Shown piece by piece: positions 1 through 5,280 of a stretch of 5,280 bases of DNA. Source of the DNA: Deltaproteobacteria bacterium. Its GTDB lineage: Bacteria; Desulfobacterota; Syntrophia; Syntrophales; Fen-1087. Position 1 is the first letter of the stretch, and each line of letters starts with the position of its first letter. The stretch is taken from positions 1 to 5,280 of the forward strand of contig JAPLJM010000057.1 of NCBI GenBank assembly GCA_026388595.1. The letters run 5' to 3'. The position numbers were made by a program, and so were the translations under genes. The notes beneath the pieces are model-generated. The model searched no databases, had not been told where the DNA came from, and was given only the letters and a program-made list of their open reading frames with translations.

Positions 1-1581
1 CAGGGCCAGGGCGTCGCGGCAGTCCTTCAGGGGCAGCGTCCCGTCGTTGAAGAGCCGCGATTCCATGTAGAAAGGGTGGGCCTCCCGGTTGTACTTGTCG
101 ATCATCATCTGGCGGAACTTTGCCGCCGCATCCTCGTCCATCGGTTGACCCCGCTTCTTCCGGTTCACACGCTCCAGGCTGGTGAGGATGAAGCCCGCCG
201 TATCCCCCGACATGACCGAGGTCCTGGCCCGCATGGTGGCGAAGATGAACAGCGGATCGAATGTACGTCCGCACATGCCGAAGTTGGCGGCGCCGTGGTC
301 CGGCCCGATGACCCACTGGATCCGGGGGACTTCCGCACAGGCGCAGGCCCGCACCATGCCGGAGCCGTACTTGCCGATTCCGGCGTATTCCTCGGCGGTG
401 CCCACCATGTAACCCGGGGAATTCTGGATGTAGAGGATGGGAATCTTCATCGTGCAGCAGCGGATGACCCACTCAATGGCCTTCCGGGCGGAATCGACGA
501 AGATGACCCCATTGTTGTTACTGGCGATGACGCCCACGGGAATCCCCTTCAGGAAAATCTTCCCGCAGACGATGTTGTCGCCCCGGCCGGGGTTGTAATT
601 GCGCTTGTACTCGCTGAAGTAGCTGTCATCGGCGATGGCGGCGAGGACCTCCCGCACATTGATCCCCTTGGAGGTCTCCTTCGGCAGGACCCGGTAGAGA
701 TGGTCGGCGGGTACTTTCGGATCGGCAGGCTTGCGCCGGTCGATGTACAGGGTTTGCTTCGGATCGAAGGCCAGCAGTTCCCGCAGTTTTTCGATGCCTT
801 CGTCCTGCGACTTCACAAAGTGGTCGGCACCGCCCGAGATTTGTGTGTGGACTTTCGCACCCCCCAGGTCTTCCATGGAAACGGTTTCACCGATGGCCGA
901 CTTCACCATGGGCGGCCCCCCGAGAAATGAATAGGACATCCCCTCAATCATGATGGACTCACAGGCCAAGTAGACGATGTAGGCGCCCCCGGCCGTGTTG
1001 CCGCCCGTACTCAGGGTGTATTGCTTCAGGCCCCGGGCCGACATCCGGGTCATGTTGTAGAAGAAATGGCCGAACTGGTTGCGTCCGGGAAAGATCCGGT
1101 CCTGCAAGGGAAGGTAGGCCCCCGCCGAATCGGCGATGTAGACGAAATTCAGGCCGCACTTCTCGGCGACCTCCTGGGCGCGGAGGTGCTTCTTACAGCT
1201 GATGGGATAGTAAGCCCCGGCCGTCACCCGGCTGTCGTTGGCAAGCATCATAACCCAGTTGCCGTGGATCTTCCCGATCCCCGTCACGAGGCCGGCGGAC
1301 GGGACGTCCTCGACACCTTCGTAGCCGATACCGAACCCCGCTCCGCGGCTCAACTCGAAAAACTCCGTCCCCGGATCGATGAGCTGCTTGATCAGCTGCC
1401 GTGGGGGTTTCTTACCCTGCTTCGCCAGGCGGTCGTTCTGCGCTTGTCCTCCGGGGTTATAGGCCTTCTCCCAGAGGTCGCCAATCTTCTGCTCCTCCGC
1501 CAGCCAGTGTTGCCGGTTCTCCTCGTACTCCGCCTCCTTCTTCTGTGTTCTGGACATCTTCTTTTCAGGTTGATCGGTCAT
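1..1581 (-). CDS. Biotin-dependent acyl-CoA carboxylase/decarboxylase, carboxyltransferase subunit (MccB/GcdA-like), 3' end cut by window
   Basis: The frame is open for 527 codons from ATG at 1579-1581 and runs off the window at base 1. I translated it by hand and found no stop. The protein is a two-lobed crotonase-fold carboxyltransferase, which moves carboxylate between biotin and an acyl-CoA. The N lobe holds YIADSAGAYLPLQDRIFPGR (148-167), TAGGAY (196-201) and LGGPPMVKSAIGE (near 221-232). The C lobe holds SPGYMVG (388-394), GPDHGAANFGMCGR (426-439) and, near the visible end, SRLFNDGTLPLKDCR (508-522), which matches the family's C-terminal signature, so only a few dozen residues are probably missing. 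These motifs resemble 3-methylcrotonyl-CoA carboxylase beta most, but an annotation as glutaconyl-CoA decarboxylase alpha is also plausible; the substrate cannot be fixed here. The first ~45 residues are charged and look like an extension. The start is supported by AAGGAG at 1590-1595, eight bases upstream. It probably shares a transcript with the MaoC gene 65 bases upstream. No biotin carboxylase or biotin carrier is visible. Confidence 0.9.
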   Translation of the reverse strand, partial: MTDQPEKKMSRTQKKEAEYEENRQHWLAEEQKIGDLWEKAYNPGGQAQNDRLAKQGKKPPRQLIKQLIDPGTEFFELSRGAGFGIGYEGVEDVPSAGLVTGIGKIHGNWVMMLANDSRVTAGAYYPISCKKHLRAQEVAEKCGLNFVYIADSAGAYLPLQDRIFPGRNQFGHFFYNMTRMSARGLKQYTLSTGGNTAGGAYIVYLACESIMIEGMSYSFLGGPPMVKSAIGETVSMEDLGGAKVHTQISGGADHFVKSQDEGIEKLRELLAFDPKQTLYIDRRKPADPKVPADHLYRVLPKETSKGINVREVLAAIADDSYFSEYKRNYNPGRGDNIVCGKIFLKGIPVGVIASNNNGVIFVDSARKAIEWVIRCCTMKIPILYIQNSPGYMVGTAEEYAGIGKYGSGMVRACACAEVPRIQWVIGPDHGAANFGMCGRTFDPLFIFATMRARTSVMSGDTAGFILTSLERVNRKKRGQPMDEDAAAKFRQMMIDKYNREAHPFYMESRLFNDGTLPLKDCRDALAL

Positions 1582-1646
1582 CGATCCGTCTCCTTTCTGT
1601 TTTGGTCTGGATAATGGCAGGCGGCTGTCTGAGTTCGCCTTTATGA
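1582..1646 (-). other. Short intergenic spacer between maoC-like gene and carboxyltransferase
   Basis: Sixty-five bases separate the MaoC stop from the carboxyltransferase ATG. A weak inverted repeat (AGGCG at 1619-1623 with CGCCT at 1636-1640, 12-base loop) is present but is not followed by a T run in the transcribed direction, so I do not call a terminator. No promoter-like hexamer pair stands out. The two genes are most simply co-transcribed. Confidence 0.5.
1590..1595 (-). promoter_or_regulatory. Shine-Dalgarno that fixes the carboxyltransferase start
   Basis: On the minus strand AAGGAG lies eight bases before ATG 1581. The next in-frame ATG (codon 9) has no comparable site, so the upstream start is preferred. 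Confidence 0.75.
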
Positions 1647-2111
1647 TCACTGGGGTTTCTTCCCGCAGAACAGCTTCATCACGAAGGAGACCACTGTCTC
1701 CCCTCTCTGATTTTTAATCTGGTTGCGGATGGTGAGTATCCCCTTCTCATTTCCCTTGTGTGTGATTCCGACGACCTCCACTTCACAATGGATGGTGTCG
1801 CCGATTCGGGTGGGCGCCGTGAAGCGCACCTCTTCCATTCCGTAAAAAGCGATGAACGACTTCGGCAGGTAGCTCGAATAGGGTCCCAGCCGGAAAGGCA
1901 GGGCCATGCCAATGCTGAGGGTCAGCATTCCGTGGGCGATCCGGCCCTGGAAAGGCGTCCCGGCCGCATATTCCACGTCCGTATGGAGGGGATGCCAGTC
2001 ACCAGTGAGACCCGCAAAGGCCACGATGTCCGTCTCTGTAACAGTTCTTGCCGGCGAAATCAGCTTCTCGCCCAGTACATAATCATCAAGATAATCGTAT
2101 TCTTTTGACAT
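1647..2111 (-). CDS. MaoC-family (R)-enoyl-CoA hydratase / acyl dehydratase
   Basis: A complete 154-residue single hot-dog-fold protein of the MaoC dehydratase family, which reversibly adds water to enoyl-CoA thioesters in the cytoplasm. The family signature is clear: TGDWHPLHTD (36-45) carries the Asp38/His43 pair, spaced as in the catalytic Asp-His dyad of PhaJ-type hydratases, and is followed by GRIAHGMLTLSIG (56-68). The C-terminal half has the usual beta strands, including RFTAPTRIGDTIHCEVEV (96-113). The length fits a stand-alone MaoC domain. There is no signal peptide or membrane segment. The start is supported by a strong AAGGAGG (2117-2123) five bases upstream. It heads a probable two-gene or longer operon with the carboxyltransferase. 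The substrate is not determinable; homologues serve aromatic, branched-chain and polyhydroxyalkanoate pathways. Confidence 0.9.
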   Translation of the reverse strand: MSKEYDYLDDYVLGEKLISPARTVTETDIVAFAGLTGDWHPLHTDVEYAAGTPFQGRIAHGMLTLSIGMALPFRLGPYSSYLPKSFIAFYGMEEVRFTAPTRIGDTIHCEVEVVGITHKGNEKGILTIRNQIKNQRGETVVSFVMKLFCGKKPQ

Positions 2112-2164
2112 GGTTTCCTCCTTGGTTCAGGGGCACGTTTGTTCCTACTGTGTCTGCACAACGC

Positions 2165-2185
2165 CCGTCCTGGAGAGACGGACGG
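2165..2185 (-). other. Hairpin in the putative maoC leader
   Basis: CCGTCC (2180-2185 on the minus strand) pairs with GGACGG (2165-2170) around a nine-base loop, just downstream of the predicted transcription start. It could stabilise the 5' end of the message. It lacks a T run and does not cover the Shine-Dalgarno. Confidence 0.3.
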
Positions 2186-2209
2186 CATCAATTTGTTTGT
2201 TGTATAGCG

Positions 2210-2225
2210 CAGAAACAGGGCCCTG
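2210..2225 (-). repeat. Near-repeat copy A (promoter region)
   Basis: CAGGGCCCTGTTTCTG on the minus strand covers most of the palindrome and part of the promoter spacer. A copy with one inserted base (CAGGGACCCTGTTTCTG) lies at 2404-2420 inside the response-regulator gene, in the same orientation. Whether it is functional or chance is unknown. Confidence 0.35.
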
Positions 2226-2226
2226 T
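2215..2226. promoter_or_regulatory. Perfect 12-bp palindrome overlapping the -35 box and spacer; operator candidate
   Basis: ACAGGGCCCTGT is a perfect inverted repeat with no central spacer. It overlaps the last three bases of the candidate -35 box and extends into the spacer, a position typical of a repressor site. As an RNA hairpin it would be weak because there are no loop bases, so a dimeric protein site is the better reading. The binding protein is unknown. Confidence 0.4.
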
Positions 2227-2289
2227 CAGTCAGGCAACCTTGACAATTTGTGAGGGGGAACCTGGAAAAGGGAAGATGGCGGCGGAGTG

Positions 2290-2937
2290 TTATTCCAGAG
2301 AAGTGAGTCCCTGCTGGATGGCGAACTTGATGAGGCCGGGAATGTCCTTGATGCCCAATTTCTGCATCAGGCGGCTCCGGTAGGTTTCGATTGTCTTAAC
2401 GGACAGAAACAGGGTCCCTGCAATCTCCGCATTAGTCTTGCCCTCCACGACCAGTTGCAGAACCTCCCGCTCCCGGTGGCTGAGGACGGACAGGGGGTTC
2501 CTGAACGCCTCCTTCTGGTTCAGGCATGCGCCGACGACCTGATCGGAAACCTTGGCGCTGAGGTAGCGATGTCCGGCGCGGACGGCGTGAATGGCCTGAA
2601 CCAGCTCGCGGCCCGCGGACTCCTTGAAAAGGTAACCCCGCGCCCCCGCCCTCAGAGCCCGGAGGATAGACTCCGACGAGGATTGCATCGACAGGATGAC
2701 GACCCGGGTTGCAGGGCATTCCCTGCAGATCTGCTCCGTGGCCTCAATCCCATTCAGATCCGCCATGAGGATGTCCATGATCACGACGTCGGGTTGAAGT
2801 TTCCTGACGGCTTTGACTGCATCCCGGCCGTTCGCAGCCTCCCCGACGATTTTCATATCGCCGTGGGCCTCCAGCAGGTATCGCAGGCCGTCGCGGACGA
2901 TCGTGTGATCGTCGACCAAAAAGACAGAGATGCTCAT
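2290..2937 (-). CDS. NarL/FixJ-family response regulator (REC + LuxR-type HTH)
   Basis: A complete 215-residue two-domain response regulator. The receiver domain (about 3-118) has the acidic pair Asp9/Asp10, the phospho-acceptor Asp55 in VVIMDILM, Ser83 at the switch position and Lys105 in YLFKES, all as expected for a phosphorylatable REC. A linker follows. The GerE/LuxR DNA-binding domain (about 150-210) has LSHREREVLQLVVEGKTNAE (152-171) and the recognition segment LSVKTIETYRSRL (178-190). It probably binds DNA as a dimer when phosphorylated by the adjacent kinase, whose stop overlaps this start by ATGA. GAGG at 2945-2948, seven bases upstream, is a usable Shine-Dalgarno. Regulatory targets are unknown; the promoter 60-90 bases beyond its stop is an obvious candidate, by proximity only. 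Confidence 0.95.
   Translation of the reverse strand: MSISVFLVDDHTIVRDGLRYLLEAHGDMKIVGEAANGRDAVKAVRKLQPDVVIMDILMADLNGIEATEQICRECPATRVVILSMQSSSESILRALRAGARGYLFKESAGRELVQAIHAVRAGHRYLSAKVSDQVVGACLNQKEAFRNPLSVLSHREREVLQLVVEGKTNAEIAGTLFLSVKTIETYRSRLMQKLGIKDIPGLIKFAIQQGLTSLE
2404..2420 (-). repeat. Near-repeat copy B (inside the response-regulator coding sequence)
   Basis: This copy matches copy A at 16 of 17 positions, differing by one extra A in the middle. It encodes part of the HTH region (around GTLFLSV), so coding constraint alone could explain it. Confidence 0.35.
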
Positions 2938-4133
2938 AACGGAACCTCGACGGTCACGCGCGTTCCCTTCCCGATCTCCGATTCGACCAGGAAGCGCCCC
3001 CCGATCGCCTCGGCCCGCTCAGCCATGGTCATGAGTCCCCAACCGCCTCGCTCTTCCGCCTTTTGCGCTCGCGACGGGTCAAACCCGACACCGTTGTCGG
3101 TGATGACCAGCCGCAGCATCCCGTCGATGACATCGGTCCGGATCCTCGCGCAACCCGCCCGGGCGTGCTTGCCGATATTCGTCAGCACTTCCTGGACGAT
3201 TCGAAACAGGTTGTTTTCGATGTCCGGGGTCGGTCGGGGATGGATCTCCTCTCCCTCCACGACGACGTCCACACCGGTCCTCATGGAAAAGCGCTCACCG
3301 TACCAGCCTATGGCGGCGACCAACCCTAGAAGATCCATGTCCGGCGGCCGCAAATCACTCATTAGGCCGCGGGTGAATTCCGTGATCTCCTCCACCAGGA
3401 CCATCGAGTCCTCCAGCCGTGCCTGCAGCAAATCCATCCCCTCGGTGGAAAGCTTGGATTTCACGATGCTTAGATTGATTCCCACCACCGTGAGGTTTTG
3501 CCCCACCTGATCATGGAGTTCCCGGGCGATGCGCTTTCTTTCCGATTCCTCCGCCTCCGATAGCCTTGCGGAAAGAATCCTGAGTTGCCGGCTTTGCTGC
3601 TTCAGCGTTTCCTCGGCCCGCCTCCGCTCCGTGATGTCCCGGCCGATACCGAAGCGGCCTACGGCCCGGCCTACGGTGCCTGCAGTGTCATACCGGGTCG
3701 TCACCAAGAACTCGACGGGGACCCGCTCGCCGTTCTTATTTAAGAGATCCGCCTCGTAGGGAGGCGTGTCTTCCCCCCGGATCCCTTTCTTAAACCTATG
3801 GATTGTGGCCTCGATGTGCTCCGGAGCGACCAGAAAGGTGAAGGGTCGGCCGATTAGATCCCGGACTGAATAGCCTGTAACGCGCTCGAATTGCGGGTTG
3901 ACATACGTGTAGGTCCCCCTCTCGCTCACGATAAAAATGAGGTCCCGTGTGGATTCAACCAGGTTTCGGTACTTCTCTTCGCTTTCCAGCCTGGCCGCCT
4001 CCGCCCTGCGGCGATCCACTTCCGCCTTCTCCAGGCTGGCGATCTTCCGGCGCAGTGAGCCGAGTTCCTCGATCAGCCGTTGCTTGCTCTTCGCCGCATC
4101 GTTTGTTGTTTTCGCCGGAGTTTGTTGCTTCAT
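2934..4133 (-). CDS. Cytoplasmic PAS-domain sensor histidine kinase (HisKA_3 / NarX-type, HPK7)
   Basis: With the ATG at 4131-4133 this is 399 residues. Order: a charged, probably coiled-coil N terminus (about 15-53); one PAS domain (about 54-170), with VNPQFERVTGYS (78-89) and the closing GIGRDITERRRAEE (162-175); a HisKA_3 dimerisation domain with phospho-acceptor His207 in ERKRIARELHDQVGQNL; and a HATPase domain with N-box LTNIGKHA (317-324), DNGVGFD (346-352) and GGWGL (363-367). HDQVGQ contains the DxxxQ pattern linked in this kinase family to phosphatase activity on the partner, so it may both phosphorylate and dephosphorylate the regulator. No membrane segment or signal peptide is seen, so the signal is intracellular; no cofactor-binding residues can be assigned to the PAS domain. 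The frame could extend 18 codons to a TTG at 4187, but that codon has no suitably spaced Shine-Dalgarno. The ATG also lacks one, but it overlaps the stop of a micro-ORF. GC content is higher than in miaA. Confidence 0.93.
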   Translation of the reverse strand: MKQQTPAKTTNDAAKSKQRLIEELGSLRRKIASLEKAEVDRRRAEAARLESEEKYRNLVESTRDLIFIVSERGTYTYVNPQFERVTGYSVRDLIGRPFTFLVAPEHIEATIHRFKKGIRGEDTPPYEADLLNKNGERVPVEFLVTTRYDTAGTVGRAVGRFGIGRDITERRRAEETLKQQSRQLRILSARLSEAEESERKRIARELHDQVGQNLTVVGINLSIVKSKLSTEGMDLLQARLEDSMVLVEEITEFTRGLMSDLRPPDMDLLGLVAAIGWYGERFSMRTGVDVVVEGEEIHPRPTPDIENNLFRIVQEVLTNIGKHARAGCARIRTDVIDGMLRLVITDNGVGFDPSRAQKAEERGGWGLMTMAERAEAIGGRFLVESEIGKGTRVTVEVPL

Positions 4134-4210
4134 TTTCTGTAAATAACCATGCCGACGGGATTTCCCGTCCGCTTCCCGGTGATACAAATGCGCATGAAGC
4201 CTTCTATCAT
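4130..4210 (-). CDS. Possible 26-codon coupling micro-ORF between miaA and the kinase
   Basis: An ATG at 4208-4210 overlaps the miaA stop as ATGA. It opens a 26-codon frame beginning MIEGFMRICITGKR and ending at TGA 4130-4132, which overlaps the kinase ATG as ATGA. AAGGA at 4214-4218 lies only three bases upstream, close but possibly usable; terminating miaA ribosomes could also reinitiate. The peptide resembles nothing I recognise and has no clear hydrophobic segment. I infer a coupling role rather than a functional peptide. It may be a chance frame: a 26-codon opening is not rare, and only the exact fit at both ends makes it notable. Confidence 0.35.
   Translation of the reverse strand: MIEGFMRICITGKRTGNPVGMVIYRK
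4154..4169 (-). promoter_or_regulatory. Small GC-rich hairpin upstream of the kinase start
   Basis: GACGGG (4164-4169 on the minus strand) and CCCGTC (4154-4159) form a perfect 6-bp stem around the loop AAAT. It ends 20 bases before the kinase ATG and lies inside the micro-ORF. No T run follows, so it is not a typical terminator. It could affect coupling or RNA processing between miaA and the kinase. Confidence 0.4.
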
Positions 4211-5166
4211 CCTTCCTTCAAAACAAGGGACACGTTGTTGCTTAGAAAGGACGCCACTGTCTGGGCTATACGATCCCGATCCTCCGGGCTAAACCAGGTT
4301 ATTTCCTGATCTGACCCGAACCAGGTCATCTGCCTTTTTGCATAATGCCGGGTGTCCCGTTTGATGGCCTGAATTGTGGTGGGAAGGTCATGAAGTCCTT
4401 CCAGATAACGGACAATATGCTTGTAACCCAGCGACTGCATGGGCTTCAGTGATCCCGCATAACCCATCGCCAAAAGATGATGGACTTCCTCGACAAAGCC
4501 CTCTGCCATCATCTGGTCCGTTCTTTGCGCAATTCTGTCGAACAGGGGCTGTCGTTCCATCATGAGCCCGATCTTTAGATAATCATAGCACCGTTCGCCG
4601 AAATGATGGTGCCGATGTTGTTCAACAATTGATTGACCACTTATTTCAAGTACTTCCAGCGCTCGGATGATGCGAACTGCATCATTGGGATTGATTCGCC
4701 GGGCCGCCTGTTCATCCTGGTTTTTCAGTTTTTCATAGAGATAGGCTTTCCCATGCACCGACAGCGCCTCCCGGTAAGACGCCCTCAGGGCTTCATCGGC
4801 CTCAGGGCCATCGAATAAACCGCCCAGCAGGGCTCTGATATACAAACCGGTCCCCCCAACGACAAAAATCGGTTTCTGCCGCTGGTAAAGGTCCTCAATA
4901 ACGGGTTGTGCCCATTTAATGAACAGCGCCGCATTGAAGGGCGCATCCGGGTCCACCACGTCAAGCAAGTGATGGTTGACCTTTGAGCGCTGCGGCATTG
5001 TGGGCTTGGCCGTACCGATATCCATAAAGCGGTACACCTGCATGGCATCGGCGCTGATAATTTCCCCGCCGAACGCCGTGGCCAGTTGTATTGCCAACTC
5101 GGTCTTCCCGACACCTGTCGGTCCGGCAAGGATAATCAAAGGGGGTTTCGGATCGGCGAGGGTCAT
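4207..5166 (-). CDS. miaA: tRNA dimethylallyltransferase (isopentenyl-tRNA transferase)
   Basis: A complete 319-residue MiaA, the usual size. It transfers a dimethylallyl group from DMAPP to N6 of A37 in tRNAs reading UNN codons, giving i6A, the precursor of ms2i6A. Visible signatures: P-loop GPTGVGKT (15-22); SADAMQVYRFMDIGTAKPT (38-56) with the conserved Asp40; DVVDPDAPFNAALF (70-83); VGGTGLYIRALL (104-115) with Thr107; NPNDAVRIIRALEV (160-173); MQSLGYKH (244-251); and TRHYAKRQMTWF (273-284). The residue after Asp40 is Ala where Ser is common, a mild change. The start overlaps the mutL stop by ATGA and there is no strong Shine-Dalgarno, suggesting translational coupling. The mutL-miaA order is widely conserved. 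Hand counts of sampled stretches give about 50% GC, lower than the genes downstream. Confidence 0.97.
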   Translation of the reverse strand: MTLADPKPPLIILAGPTGVGKTELAIQLATAFGGEIISADAMQVYRFMDIGTAKPTMPQRSKVNHHLLDVVDPDAPFNAALFIKWAQPVIEDLYQRQKPIFVVGGTGLYIRALLGGLFDGPEADEALRASYREALSVHGKAYLYEKLKNQDEQAARRINPNDAVRIIRALEVLEISGQSIVEQHRHHHFGERCYDYLKIGLMMERQPLFDRIAQRTDQMMAEGFVEEVHHLLAMGYAGSLKPMQSLGYKHIVRYLEGLHDLPTTIQAIKRDTRHYAKRQMTWFGSDQEITWFSPEDRDRIAQTVASFLSNNVSLVLKEG

Positions 5167-5280
5167 CGTCGTTTAAATCGCTTTTCCAGTTCCCCGAGCC
5201 CCAAGGTGATATAAACGGGCCGGCCGTGGGGACAGGTCGCCGCAAAGGGGGTTTCATCCAGATCACGGCACAATGCCGCC
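5163..5280 (-). CDS. mutL: DNA mismatch repair protein MutL, C-terminal fragment (5' part outside window)
   Basis: The last 38 codons of a gene entering from the right edge, with the stop TGA at 5163-5165; no complete start-to-stop frame lies inside the window. The residues include ETPFAATCPHGRPVYITLG, where CPHGRP (bases 5217-5234) is the conserved C-terminal motif of MutL proteins with the metal-dependent nicking endonuclease, followed by the usual ELEKRFKRR ending. MutL couples mismatch recognition by MutS to strand removal and dimerises through this domain. The motif suggests an endonuclease-type MutL rather than the E. coli type, but the other metal-binding motif lies outside the window. 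The stop overlaps the miaA ATG (ATGA). Confidence 0.93.
   Translation of the reverse strand, partial: AALCRDLDETPFAATCPHGRPVYITLGLGELEKRFKRR

Larger units (their letters stand above)
2201..2229 (-). promoter_or_regulatory. Candidate sigma70 promoter for the maoC-carboxyltransferase operon
   Basis: On the minus strand CTGACA (2224-2229) matches the -35 consensus at 5 of 6 positions. TATACA (2201-2206) matches the -10 consensus at 4 of 6. The spacer is exactly 17 bases (2207-2223). Transcription would start near 2194, leaving a leader of about 80 bases before the maoC ATG. No extended -10 TG is present. This is the best hexamer pair in the gap, but it was picked by eye. Confidence 0.5.
2112..2289 (-). 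other. 178-base intergenic region between response regulator and maoC-like gene
   Basis: This is the only sizeable non-coding gap. Read on the minus strand it contains no credible ORF. It carries a candidate promoter (2201-2229), a perfect palindrome in that promoter (2215-2226), a leader hairpin (2165-2185) and the maoC Shine-Dalgarno (2117-2123). CAAATTG occurs twice (2244-2250 and 2189-2195), flanking the promoter; this may be chance. There is no GC-rich stem followed by a T run after the regulator stop, so read-through from the two-component operon remains possible. Confidence 0.6.

Noticed and set aside
76..930. Plus-strand frame of 284 codons at the left end
   Set aside because: It lies wholly opposite the well-supported carboxyltransferase and has no domain signature or Shine-Dalgarno.
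1021..1614. Plus-strand frame of 197 codons with a hydrophobic leucine-rich C terminus
   Set aside because: The leucine stretch is the antisense of the charged N-terminal coding region of the carboxyltransferase. A membrane-protein reading is not supported.
1619..1640. AGGCG/CGCCT inverted repeat between the maoC-like gene and the carboxyltransferase
   Set aside because: The stem is only five pairs with a 12-base loop and no T run; it is likely chance.
2230..2289. Possible terminator after the response regulator
   Set aside because: Pyrimidine-rich sequence is present, but I find no GC-rich stem followed by a T run on the minus strand.
2287..3510. Long plus-strand frame of 407 codons opposite the response regulator and kinase
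   Set aside because: It is antisense to two genes with complete conserved domains. Its translation has no recognisable domain and shows the composition of an antisense shadow in GC-rich DNA.
4154..4169. Rho-independent terminator after miaA
   Set aside because: The stem is short and is followed by GGCATGG rather than a T run, so it is kept only as a hairpin.
4134..4187. 18-codon N-terminal extension of the kinase from a TTG start
   Set aside because: TTG at 4185-4187 has no suitably spaced Shine-Dalgarno, and the added residues look like the out-of-frame junction. The ATG at 4133 with its ATGA overlap fits better.

Overview
The window is a compact bacterial locus in which every gene I can support lies on the minus strand, so the text reads from high to low coordinates. 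Two groups are visible. Group one is the 3' end of mutL, then miaA, a possible 26-codon micro-ORF, a PAS histidine kinase and a NarL/LuxR-type response regulator. Group two, after a 178-base gap, is a MaoC-type dehydratase and a biotin-enzyme carboxyltransferase that runs off the window at base 1. The enzyme types and moderately high GC suggest a Desulfobacterota (deltaproteobacterial) organism, perhaps related to the syntrophic or fatty/aromatic-acid degrading Syntrophales. That placement is inference from gene content and style, not from a marker gene.

Region 5280-4134: the last 38 codons of mutL (with the CPHGRP motif) overlap the miaA start by ATGA. miaA is full length with an intact P-loop. 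Its stop codon again overlaps an ATG (ATGA) that opens a 26-codon frame, and the stop of that frame overlaps the best histidine-kinase start (ATGA). The kinase start has no visible Shine-Dalgarno of its own, so translation by reinitiation through the micro-ORF is attractive but unproven.

Region 4133-2290: a soluble PAS / HisKA_3 / HATPase kinase and its response regulator, also joined by an ATGA overlap. They form a conventional two-component pair; the signal is unknown. This part is visibly richer in GC than miaA.

Region 2289-2112: no gene. It holds a sigma70-like promoter candidate facing maoC, a perfect 12-bp palindrome overlapping its -35 box and spacer, and a leader hairpin. No convincing terminator follows the regulator gene.

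Region 2111-1: the MaoC hydratase/dehydratase and the carboxyltransferase each have a good Shine-Dalgarno and are 65 bases apart. Together they look like part of an acyl-CoA pathway: one handles enoyl-/hydroxyacyl-CoA, the other carboxylates or decarboxylates an acyl-CoA. A biotin carboxylase and biotin carrier are not in view. That the two-component system controls this operon is a hypothesis from adjacency only. I see no mobile element, CRISPR array, rRNA or tRNA.
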